Shown in pieces: positions 7,503-14,954 of a DNA stretch of 64,000 nucleotides; within the stretch, counting starts at the first letter, position 1, and the number at the start of each line of letters is the position of its first letter. The translations under genes and the position numbers were made by a program. Origin of the DNA: Qipengyuania_B thermophila (GTDB lineage Bacteria > Pseudomonadota > Alphaproteobacteria > Sphingomonadales > Sphingomonadaceae); assembly GCF_004153605.1 (NCBI RefSeq), contig NZ_SDSI01000001.1:812266-876265 (forward strand), in the 5' to 3' direction. The notes under the pieces were generated by a model. The model had not been told where the DNA came from, ran no database searches, and worked only from the letters and a program-made list of their open reading frames with translations.

Positions 7503-9074
7503 ATGAACGACGACGCGCGGAGCACCGCCTCCGAACAGCAGGCGGTGCCCGGCTACAGCTGGTATGCGCTCGGCCTGCTGGTCATCGTCTACATGCTGAA
7601 CTTCATCGACCGGCAGATCCTGTCGATCCTTGCCAACGACATCAAGCTCGACCTCGGGCTGAGCGATGCCGATCTCGGCTTTCTGTACGGCACGGCCTTC
7701 GCCATCTTCTACGCCCTGTTCGGCATTCCTTTAGGGCGTCTGGCGGACAGCTGGCACCGCGTACGGCTGATGAGCATCGGCCTCGCGCTCTGGTCGGCGA
7801 TGACGGCCGTGTCCGGCTTCGCGCGCGACGGGCTGGCGCTGACGCTCGCGCGCGTCGGGGTGGGCATCGGCGAGGCCACGGCAAGCCCGTCGGCCTATTC
7901 GCTCATCTCCGACTTCTTCCCGGCCCGGCTCCGCGCCACGGCGCTGGCGATCTACTCGTCGGGGCTTTATCTCGGCAGCGGCCTGTCGCTGCTCATCGGC
8001 GCCGTGATCGTCGAGCGGTGGAATGCGGCGTATCCGGCCGGCGGACCGCTGGGACTGGTCGGGTGGCAGGCGGCGTTCGTGATCGTCGGGCTGCCGGGGG
8101 TCGTGCTGGCGCTGTGGCTCATCACCATGCGCGAGCCGGTGCGGGGCGGCATGGAGGGGCGGATCACTCCGCCTCACCCGGCGCCGTTCCGCGAATTCGG
8201 GCAGGAACTGCTGACCATCATCCCGCCGCTCACCGTCATCGGCGCCGCCCGCCGCGGGGTGGCGCCGCTTCTCGTCAACCTCGCCGTCGCCGGCACGGCG
8301 GTGCTGGCGGGACTGGCGCTGACCCAGCTCACCGGCAGCGGACCGGGGCGGTTCACCACCGCGATCTCCGACCAGTGGGTGTTCCTCGGCGTGGGCTATT
8401 ACGCCATCTTCTGCTGGGCCGCCTCGCTCCGGGTGCGCGATCCGGAGGCGTTCGGCATGATCTGGGGGTCGAAGGCGTTCGTGACGACCGTGCTCGGCTA
8501 TTCCTGCGTCGCGTTCACGTCCTACGCGACCTCCTACTGGGCCGCACCCTACGCAGAACGGGTCTTCGGCGTGCCCAAGAGCGAGCTGGGCCTGCTGATC
8601 GGCGCCCCGGCGGCCGTGGCCGGGTTCCTCGGCGTCATCATCGGCGGCAATGTCGCCGACCGGCTGCAACTGCGGCACGCCAACGGGCGCGTCCGGGTGA
8701 TCCTGTTCGGCCTGCTCGCCCCGGTGATCCCCCTGCTCGTCGCCTTCACCACGAGCACTCTGGCGCTGTTCTACGTCACCTTCTTCATCGCGGCGCTGTT
8801 CTCGTCCTCCGCGCTGGGGGCGGCGGGTGCGGTGACGCAGACGCTGGTGCCGCCGCGCATGCGCGCAACGGCCACGGCGACGTTCTTCCTCGGCACCACG
8901 CTGATCGGGCTTGCCTTGGGTCCGTACATGGCGGGGCTGGTGTCCTCGCGCCTCGACGACAATCTTTCCGCCGGCGTCCTGTCGACGCTCGTCGTGGTGC
9001 CGCTCGGTGCCGTCGCCCTTTTTGCCGCGCTGCGTCTCGTCCCGCGGGCGCTTGCCGCGCAGAGCCAAGGCTGA
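7503..9074 (+). CDS. MFS transporter, spinster-like
   Basis: Inner-membrane major facilitator protein of 523 residues with about twelve hydrophobic helices. The N-terminal half carries NFIDRQILSILANDIKLDLG and the motif-A loop between helices 2 and 3 (FGIPLGRLADSWHRVRL), characteristic of the spinster-type MFS group that is abundant in sphingomonads. Substrate is unknown. A GGGGGATC ribosome site precedes the ATG at about seven bases, only 20 bases after queC, so co-transcription with queC is possible. There is an insertion of polar residues in the central loop region, around residues 215-235. Confidence 0.9.
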   Translation: MNDDARSTASEQQAVPGYSWYALGLLVIVYMLNFIDRQILSILANDIKLDLGLSDADLGFLYGTAFAIFYALFGIPLGRLADSWHRVRLMSIGLALWSAMTAVSGFARDGLALTLARVGVGIGEATASPSAYSLISDFFPARLRATALAIYSSGLYLGSGLSLLIGAVIVERWNAAYPAGGPLGLVGWQAAFVIVGLPGVVLALWLITMREPVRGGMEGRITPPHPAPFREFGQELLTIIPPLTVIGAARRGVAPLLVNLAVAGTAVLAGLALTQLTGSGPGRFTTAISDQWVFLGVGYYAIFCWAASLRVRDPEAFGMIWGSKAFVTTVLGYSCVAFTSYATSYWAAPYAERVFGVPKSELGLLIGAPAAVAGFLGVIIGGNVADRLQLRHANGRVRVILFGLLAPVIPLLVAFTTSTLALFYVTFFIAALFSSSALGAAGAVTQTLVPPRMRATATATFFLGTTLIGLALGPYMAGLVSSRLDDNLSAGVLSTLVVVPLGAVALFAALRLVPRALAAQSQG

Positions 9075-9116
9075 GCGGATCACGCGACCGCGAAGGACGA
9101 GAACGGTATCGTTCCG

Positions 9117-9638
9117 TCAGGACGGGCGCAGCACTCCGCAGACGATCCGCCCGCCCGCGTTGCCGGCCGGGTCGGTGACGTTGTCATCGGCATTCTGGTG
9201 CACCACGACTGCGGCGCCGCTGCTGTCGAAGATGCGGGCAAGCACAGACTCGCGGCTGCCCGGAAGCGGGAACCGGGCCCGGGTGGTGCCGGTTGCCCGC
9301 ACCTCGATGTTCGGCAGGTCGCCCAGATGGGCGCCGCGCGGGTTTTCGAGGCCGTGCTGGCGTCCCTCGGGGTTGAGATGCGCCCCGGCACTTTGGAAGT
9401 CGGGCGGCGTGCACTCCCCGCGTTCGTGGATGTGGATCGCCCGGGTGCCGGCCGGAACATTCATCAGCGCGACGTCCAGGGCCACGCCCTGTCCGGAGGC
9501 AACCAGTGTCGCCGTCCCGGCGTTGCGCCCGTCGCTGGTGCGAAGGTCGGCGCTCCCGAGTGAGCCGCCGCCCGGAGGCAGAGCGGCACAACCGGCGATC
9601 AGCAGGGCAAGGGCGGGCGGGGCGGCGAAACGTATCAT
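9117..9638 (-). CDS. sodC: Cu/Zn superoxide dismutase family lipoprotein
   Basis: Predicted periplasmic, lipid-anchored superoxide dismutase of 173 residues. A lipoprotein signal ends in the lipobox LIAG-Cys17. Metal-site residues are in place: HIHERGEC (His69, His71), His87, His95, His104 and Asp107, with His147 in VVHQNADDN; Cys76 and Cys167 can form the conserved disulfide, and GRIVCGVL closes the fold. It should dismute superoxide in the periplasm. It lies downstream of ompA in the same direction, beyond a terminator, so it may depend on its own promoter or on read-through. Confidence 0.9.
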   Translation of the reverse strand: MIRFAAPPALALLIAGCAALPPGGGSLGSADLRTSDGRNAGTATLVASGQGVALDVALMNVPAGTRAIHIHERGECTPPDFQSAGAHLNPEGRQHGLENPRGAHLGDLPNIEVRATGTTRARFPLPGSRESVLARIFDSSGAAVVVHQNADDNVTDPAGNAGGRIVCGVLRPS

Positions 9639-9670
9639 GCGAACTCTCCAGGTGGTTCAGCACTGCAACG

Positions 9671-9701
9671 AAAAAGGGGCCGGATTGCTCCGACCCCTTC
9701 T
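9671..9701 (-). terminator. Rho-independent terminator after the OmpA gene
   Basis: On the minus strand an AAGGGGTCGG arm is followed by a short loop and a CCGGCCCCTT arm, then a run of T. It lies 25 bases after the OmpA stop codon and before the sodC start. The stem is GC-rich with one mismatch, a good intrinsic terminator. Confidence 0.8.
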
Positions 9702-9725
9702 TCCGATAAGCGCAGATCGCGCAGC

Positions 9726-10847
9726 TTACATGCCCGATCCCGGACCGAAGGTGATTTCCACCCGGCGGTTCTGGGGCTCGCGCACGCCGTCGGCCGTCGG
9801 AACCCGCGGGTTCGCTTCGCCGAAGGCCTGGCTGCTGATGCTGCTGTCCGGCACGCCACGCGAGACCATGTAGCGGCGGACCGAGTCGTTGCGCCGTGCG
9901 GCCAAACCCAGGTTGTACTGGGCCGAACCCGACCGGTCGGTGTGACCCGCCAGCATGACGCGCGAGCTGCCGCAGTTCCGGTAGTTCGACACCGCGCTGT
10001 CGAGGATCTGGGCGGCGTCCGGCGTGATGTCGGAACGATCCCAGTCGAAGAACACGATGAACGGACCGGCTTCGCAGACCTGCTGCGGCGGCGGGGGCGG
10101 CGGCGGCGGCGGCGGCGGCGGCGGAGGAGGAGCGACCGGGCCCGTCGTCACCGGCGGCGGAACAACGACCGGCGCACCGCCGAAGTTGAACGCCAGGGTG
10201 CCGAGGATCGAGTGGCTGCGCAGGCGGCCGTCGATCTCGCGGCCGCGCACGTCGATCAAGTTCACGTCTTCGGCGTTGAAGAAGCGGTAGCGCAGACCCA
10301 CGTCCACGGTTTCGCTGAGCGGCGCACGCACGCCGGCGATCCCCTGCCAGGCAAAGCCGGTGCTGGAGTCGTTGAAAACGCCCGGCGTGCCTTCGCGGAT
10401 CGTGCCGTCGAGACGCGTGCGGGCGACACCGACACCGCCGCCGACATAGCCCTGCAGGCCATCGTCGGGACCGAAGTCGAGCAGACCGTTCAGCATGAAG
10501 CTGAGCACGTTGACGTCGCCGCGGGCCGGGAAGGAGCCGCGGGCCAGGGTCGCGCCGTTCGGCAGACCGACGGTCGCGGAGGTCAGCGTCTCGATGTCGG
10601 CTTCACGGTAGCTGCCTTCGGCTTCCAGACGGAATCCGCCGAAGTCATAGCCGATGACGCCGCCGGCATCCCAGCCGCGGCGCAGGTCCACGGTGCCTGC
10701 CGACTCCGAGCCGTTGATGTCGAAGTCGATGTCCTGAACGATCATCGGGCCGGCGCCCAGTTCCACATACCACTGGCCATCGCGGGCCAGGGCAGGCGTC
10801 GCGAGGACCGTGGAGGCCATCGCCAAACCCATAACTAGTTTGCGCAT
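9726..10847 (-). CDS. OmpA family outer membrane protein
   Basis: Outer-membrane protein of 373 residues in three parts. A signal peptide (MRKLVMGLAMASTVLATPALA) leads an eight-strand beta-barrel of about 200 residues with many alternating aromatic/Gly strands. A linker with 15 consecutive prolines follows. The C-terminal OmpA domain binds peptidoglycan (VFFDWDRSDITPDA, LAGHTDRSG, NRRVEITF, with the conserved Asp and Arg). The ATG at 10845-10847 is chosen because the signal peptide starts there and GGGGAAA precedes it. Typical of the abundant major porin-like OmpA proteins of sphingomonads. Confidence 0.93.
   Translation of the reverse strand: MRKLVMGLAMASTVLATPALARDGQWYVELGAGPMIVQDIDFDINGSESAGTVDLRRGWDAGGVIGYDFGGFRLEAEGSYREADIETLTSATVGLPNGATLARGSFPARGDVNVLSFMLNGLLDFGPDDGLQGYVGGGVGVARTRLDGTIREGTPGVFNDSSTGFAWQGIAGVRAPLSETVDVGLRYRFFNAEDVNLIDVRGREIDGRLRSHSILGTLAFNFGGAPVVVPPPVTTGPVAPPPPPPPPPPPPPPPQQVCEAGPFIVFFDWDRSDITPDAAQILDSAVSNYRNCGSSRVMLAGHTDRSGSAQYNLGLAARRNDSVRRYMVSRGVPDSSISSQAFGEANPRVPTADGVREPQNRRVEITFGPGSGM
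10086..10130 (-). repeat. Trinucleotide (CCG)n run encoding 15 prolines
   Basis: Fifteen consecutive proline codons, mostly CCG with one CCC and two CCT, lie in the linker of the OmpA protein. The near-pure trinucleotide tract is a candidate for slippage that changes linker length by whole codons without breaking the frame. Confidence 0.9.
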
Positions 10848-11039
10848 AAGGTATTTCCCCTTTTTATCAGTCAATCAACCACCAACCTCATCAGAGCAGA
10901 AACAACCCGCCCGGAATTGGCAAGCCGATCAAACCGGGTTCGCGCGCCGCGTCCGTGTTCTTCCTTTTGGCACGCGCTGTCCGTCCCGGTCTCATGTCAG
11001 CTACACCGGCGCAACCGTTGTTGGGAGCCGTTGTTCCGC

Positions 11040-11495
11040 TTATCTATGCTTAACGAGCGACAAGGACGCCAATGCTTGCATAATTGCAACAATAGCGGCC
11101 CGCGCTTCGCCGTCGACGACGCTGCCGCCGGCCGGTGCGGCTAGTTCGGCGGGTGTGCTCCACCGGTCGGTGAACATTCGGATGCAGCCGGCACCGCGGT
11201 CCAGCACCGTCATGCCGGGCACAGGCTTGCAGAAGGTCCACTGCGCCCCGTCGAACGCCGCGATGGCGCCGGCCTCGGCGGCAAGCGGGCCTGCGGCGTC
11301 TTCGGCCACCAGCCAGCACTCCCCGGAAGCAGGATCTTGCGGGAGCGAGGCCGCCACGCCGGCGACGCCCGGATGCAGCAGGGCGTCGATGCGAGCCAGC
11401 GACTCGTTGAGGATGAACTCCTTCTGCGCCTGTCCGGGATGGAGCAGAGGCAGCGACGCGCGTGACGTGACGCTGCGGAACGGGGTTGGCGGCAT
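11040..11495 (-). CDS. DUF2793 domain-containing protein at the end of the GTA cluster
   Basis: Protein of 151 residues resembling DUF2793, a domain found in phage-like and GTA-linked genes of alphaproteobacteria. Visible blocks are LPLLHPGQAQKEFILNE near the N-terminus, ASGECWLVAEDAAG and IAAFDGAQWTFCKPVPG, followed by an Ala-rich C-terminus. The start at 11493-11495 is chosen because AAAGG sits seven bases before it; ATGs at 11498 and 11510 are in frame. It follows the g15-like gene by 43 bases in the same direction and is probably the last GTA transcript gene. Possible structural or glycan-binding role at the particle tip (inference). Confidence 0.8.
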   Translation of the reverse strand: MPPTPFRSVTSRASLPLLHPGQAQKEFILNESLARIDALLHPGVAGVAASLPQDPASGECWLVAEDAAGPLAAEAGAIAAFDGAQWTFCKPVPGMTVLDRGAGCIRMFTDRWSTPAELAAPAGGSVVDGEARAAIVAIMQALASLSLVKHR

Positions 11496-11538
11496 CATCT
11501 GACCTTTCATTGCAGGAGGGCTGGGAGACGACCGGCGG

Positions 11539-13713
11539 TCACCAGGGGTGCGGAAGCGCTGCGGGCAGCGAGAGGGAAGCGGTGCCGGACTGCTGCACCC
11601 ACAGCCGGTGTTGCGGGAACGCCGTCGCCAGTGCCCGCCACTCCGCGCCCGGCAGCACCAGGCCGGGCCTGTCCGTCACCCAGCGCGCCGCCGGCGCCTC
11701 CGGAGGGCCGAAGCCGACCACGTACTGTTCACGCTCCTCCACCAGCGGCACGTCGAGCGCATCGGTCCAGACCCAGGCTCCCCGCGCTCGTCGGATCCAC
11801 GTCCACGCGACCGCGCCGTCCTCCCGCATGCGGCAGCGGCCGTGAACCGGCGGCAGGGGCCGCACGGACGCACCGCTGTTCTCCACCGCGGCGAGCACCG
11901 GCTCTGCATCGCCGAAGCCGAGCGCGGCAATGCCTTCGCCGCCGCCATCCGGCAGGTCCAGCCGCGTCAACCCGTGGGTGAGCAGCGTCACCGGGGCGCC
12001 CGCCGGATGACCGTCCATCGCCGCCTGTTCCGTTCCGCCGCGGCCGCGCAGGAGCCCCGTCAGCCGCCACCGCCCGGATCCGAGCGGCTCGGCGCGGGTG
12101 AACTGCACGACCTCGCTGCCCACCAGCATCCGGTTGCCGCCGCGGGCGAGCCCCTCGGCGTCGAGGGGCGGTGGCTGCGGCCAGTCTCCCGTGCCCAGAA
12201 TGTCGCACCAGGCGTGCGGATCGAGTCTCAGCCCCGGCGACGGCGCAAGCAGGGTGAGAAGCGAACCGAGGCAACCCTGCTCGTCAATGGCCGCGTCGAG
12301 CGGCAGGAGGGTCCCGCCCTGAAGCGTGTGCAGCGCCACCGGCCGCCACTGCGCGCCCGCGGACGTCGCGGCGACGGCGAACACCTGCCGGACGGCAGTT
12401 TCGGACAGCGACGAGGGCGGAAGCTCGAACACGCGCAGCCGGGTCGCGGCGGGCGCCGCATCGGCGGCGCGGTATGGAGTGCCTGCCGCCCCGGGCGCCG
12501 CGTCGAGGGACGGGTCCGGCTCGCGGACGAGTTCCAGTTCGACGCCGGTGCTGCGCCACTCCCATGCTTCCATGCGCCAGACGCCGCCATGGCCGGGCAC
12601 CTCGACCCGGCCTTGACGCAGGAGGGCCGGGTCAAGCTCGGCACAGCGCCAGGCCAGCGTCTCGCCGGCGGCGTCCGCGCGCTGCGCCGCCCTGTCCACC
12701 AGCATGCGCGCCCCGTCGGCATCGAGGCTCCCGGCAAACTCCAGCGTCCGTCCCCGGCGGGCACCGGACGGAGCCAGTGCGCGCTGGACACCGGGCTGAT
12801 AGTCGCGGTCGATGTCATGGTAGCGAAGCGCCTCAATACCCGATTGCGGGCGCGGGTCCCGGACGCTGCACAGACCCGCGTCGCGCCCGAACTCGCCCTC
12901 TGCCGAACGTGCCCGCGCGCCGAGACGGATCGGTGGCACAGACGTCGCGGACAGATGAAGCGAAAGGCCGGCGCCTGCCGGGGCGGTCCGCAGGGGATAG
13001 AGCTGCGACAGCGTGTCCAGCACCTCGGCCACGGTGCCGCCTTCGTGCGAATAGCCGCGCAGCGCGGGTGTGCGCACCTCGGACGCATCCACGTCCGGCA
13101 CTCCCTCCACCAGACGCCCGACCAGCGCGGCGGCGTCGCCCGCGAACACCTCGAAGGACAGCGCCGGCAGGCGGTTGCCGTAGCCGCCAAGGTCCAGATC
13201 CTCGAACACGGCGTAGGCCCGGCCGCGATAGGCGGGGCAGGATGCGCCGTGCACCGCCCGCAGCAGCGGGTCGCACTCCTGATCCTCGTGCCCGCAATGG
13301 ATGCGCAGCCTTCCGCCCGTCTTGAGGTCGCCCGCCGCGCCGCGCAGCAGCGTGCCGTCCGCCCAGATCCGGCCGATCCCGTCGATCGGCGCTCCGGCCA
13401 CCATGACCGCGAACGAGGCGCTGTAGCTGAAGCGGGTCGTGCGCGGCTGGCCCTTGCCCCCGCCGCGCTCTGCCCGTTCGCGGAGTGCGTCCGCCCAGAT
13501 GACCGAGCCGCCGGTGCGGACGCTGCCGTGATGGACCGGGAGCGGTTCGCCATAGGTGGAGGTGGTCAGCGCCAGCTCCTTGAGCCGCGGACCCTCGCCG
13601 CGCCGAGCGCGCAGCAGCCGTCCGTCGAGCGTTTGGCCAAGCAAGGCTCCGGCGGCGCCGCCGAGCGGGCCGCCGATCGCCGTTCCCACCGCGCCGAGCA
13701 CGAGTGTCGCCAT
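11539..13713 (-). CDS. GTA host-specificity / baseplate tail protein (g15-like, shortened)
   Basis: Large tail-tip protein of 724 residues. The start (VLGAVGTAIGGPLGGAAGALLG, residues 5-26) has the glycine-rich hydrophobic opening typical of GTA g15, followed by GEGPRLKELALTTSTYGEPL and repeated FSYSASFAVMVAGAPI-type strands of a baseplate hub. The Rhodobacter GTA g15 is about 1300 residues and includes a TIM-barrel region. Here that region is absent and a TIM-barrel-like block appears instead in the g12-position gene. The C-terminal third contains a fibronectin-like region and an aromatic-rich end. It follows g14 by 15 bases. Confidence 0.88.
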   Translation of the reverse strand: MATLVLGAVGTAIGGPLGGAAGALLGQTLDGRLLRARRGEGPRLKELALTTSTYGEPLPVHHGSVRTGGSVIWADALRERAERGGGKGQPRTTRFSYSASFAVMVAGAPIDGIGRIWADGTLLRGAAGDLKTGGRLRIHCGHEDQECDPLLRAVHGASCPAYRGRAYAVFEDLDLGGYGNRLPALSFEVFAGDAAALVGRLVEGVPDVDASEVRTPALRGYSHEGGTVAEVLDTLSQLYPLRTAPAGAGLSLHLSATSVPPIRLGARARSAEGEFGRDAGLCSVRDPRPQSGIEALRYHDIDRDYQPGVQRALAPSGARRGRTLEFAGSLDADGARMLVDRAAQRADAAGETLAWRCAELDPALLRQGRVEVPGHGGVWRMEAWEWRSTGVELELVREPDPSLDAAPGAAGTPYRAADAAPAATRLRVFELPPSSLSETAVRQVFAVAATSAGAQWRPVALHTLQGGTLLPLDAAIDEQGCLGSLLTLLAPSPGLRLDPHAWCDILGTGDWPQPPPLDAEGLARGGNRMLVGSEVVQFTRAEPLGSGRWRLTGLLRGRGGTEQAAMDGHPAGAPVTLLTHGLTRLDLPDGGGEGIAALGFGDAEPVLAAVENSGASVRPLPPVHGRCRMREDGAVAWTWIRRARGAWVWTDALDVPLVEEREQYVVGFGPPEAPAARWVTDRPGLVLPGAEWRALATAFPQHRLWVQQSGTASLSLPAALPHPW

Positions 13714-13728
13714 GATCTGCTCCTTTGG

Positions 13729-14142
13729 TCAACCTGCCAGCCGCCAGCGGCTGTGCAGGGGATCGGCCGGTGCGCCGTGCCATTCCGCCACCCGCCGCAG
13801 ACCGGCATGGGCGTGAACAAAGGCATCCGGTCCGGTCGCGATCATCAGGTGATGCTGGGCCGGGCCGGGGCGGGTCAGCAGCACGTCTCCCACCGCGACG
13901 GGGTCGGCTCCGCCCACCTGGCGAAATCCGGCCCCAGCAAAGCACGCCAGGTGCCGGGCGATGGTTGCGTTGCGCAGGGCGTAGCCGGTCGGCAGCGCCG
14001 CAGGCCGCCCAATCGCGCCGAGAGCGCAGCCGAGCAGGCCGACGCAGTCGACGCCCGTTTCGGGTGAGCGCCCGTGCAGGCGGAAGGGCGTGCCGACCAG
14101 CGCCCGCGCCGCCAGCGCGAGCCGTTCCTGCGGCGTGATCAT
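13729..14142 (-). CDS. GTA NlpC/P60 family peptidase (g14-like)
   Basis: Cell-wall peptidase of 137 residues, thought to help GTA particles pass DNA through the recipient peptidoglycan. The NlpC/P60 core is present: GTPFRLHGRSPETGVDCVGL with the catalytic Cys, and a histidine in GPAQHHLMIATG; a later DAFVHAHAGLRRV segment completes the fold. The ATG at 14140-14142 overlaps the stop of the g13-like gene as ATGA; longer in-frame starts fall inside that gene. Confidence 0.9.
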   Translation of the reverse strand: MITPQERLALAARALVGTPFRLHGRSPETGVDCVGLLGCALGAIGRPAALPTGYALRNATIARHLACFAGAGFRQVGGADPVAVGDVLLTRPGPAQHHLMIATGPDAFVHAHAGLRRVAEWHGAPADPLHSRWRLAG

Positions 14143-14954
14143 CGCAGGGCCGGAAGCTGGGCGAGCAGGTCGTTGCCCGGCAGAAACGGCTCGCCCTGGA
14201 AGTTGCGGGCGTTGCCGAACCGCCGCGTGCAGGTCTCCAGCCGGCCGTCGCAGCCCTCGCGCAGCCACGCCCGCATGCCCGGCGCAAGCCCCGGCGGCAG
14301 CGGACTGCCGCAGACGAGCGGCCAGGTGCCGCCCTGGCGCAAGGCGACGATGGCCCCGCGGCCAGACCCGTCGATCCAGCGCAGGGTGCCAAAGTGGAAG
14401 CGCGCGGCGTCGATCCCCTCAAACCGCACCCCGCCGCTGTCGGGATCGCAGGCGGCGAGGCGCGCCTCCACCGTGAAGCGGGCCGGGGAAAGGTCGCATC
14501 CCGGACCCGCCAGCCGTGCGCGGCAGGTCGGGCTGGTCCGCGCCACCGGGTCGTGCGCCAGCGCGGCGACGGCGCCGTTCAGCTCGGCGCTGAACCGCTG
14601 TCCGTCCCGCGCAACGCGGCCGATGCGGCCGCCATAGAGCACCTCGCGCTCAAGGGAGCACCAGTCGACGGCGCCGACCAGCACCGTGGCATGGTCGAAC
14701 CGGCCCGCGACAAGATCGGTCTCGTCGATGGTGTCGTGAGACAGGGCGCCCTCGATGTCGAGGCTCGATCCGGAAAGCCCGGCCCCGATGCGGATGGCCG
14801 AAGGCAGCAGTCCGGGGGCGGCGCGATGCCGCACGCCGTCGAACCACAGGTCGCGGTCGTGCGTCGTGAAGCCGAGAGTGACGCCGTCGCGGCGGTGGAT
14901 ACGCCAGAACGTCGCCACCGTCTCGACCGCCCGGGCGAAAAAGATCCGGCTCAT
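14139..14954 (-). CDS. GTA baseplate hub protein, DUF2163 (g13-like)
   Basis: Tail protein of 271 residues of the DUF2163 / phage BR0599 family. Recognisable parts are the opening ARAVETVATFWRIHRRDGVT, LGFTTHDRDLWFDG and the C-terminal cysteine-containing region (TCRARLAGPGCDL; PLVCGSPLPPG). In the Rhodobacter GTA the homologue forms the hub and carries an iron-sulfur cluster on conserved cysteines; Cys residues near positions 142, 150, 168, 220 and 238 here may do the same (inference). Overlaps both neighbours by four bases. Confidence 0.9.
   Translation of the reverse strand: MSRIFFARAVETVATFWRIHRRDGVTLGFTTHDRDLWFDGVRHRAAPGLLPSAIRIGAGLSGSSLDIEGALSHDTIDETDLVAGRFDHATVLVGAVDWCSLEREVLYGGRIGRVARDGQRFSAELNGAVAALAHDPVARTSPTCRARLAGPGCDLSPARFTVEARLAACDPDSGGVRFEGIDAARFHFGTLRWIDGSGRGAIVALRQGGTWPLVCGSPLPPGLAPGMRAWLREGCDGRLETCTRRFGNARNFQGEPFLPGNDLLAQLPALR

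Noticed and set aside
11548..14067. Plus-strand frame of about 840 residues opposite the GTA tail genes
   Set aside because: Antisense to g15, g14 and g13-like genes; composition and lack of motifs mark it as a codon-bias artefact.
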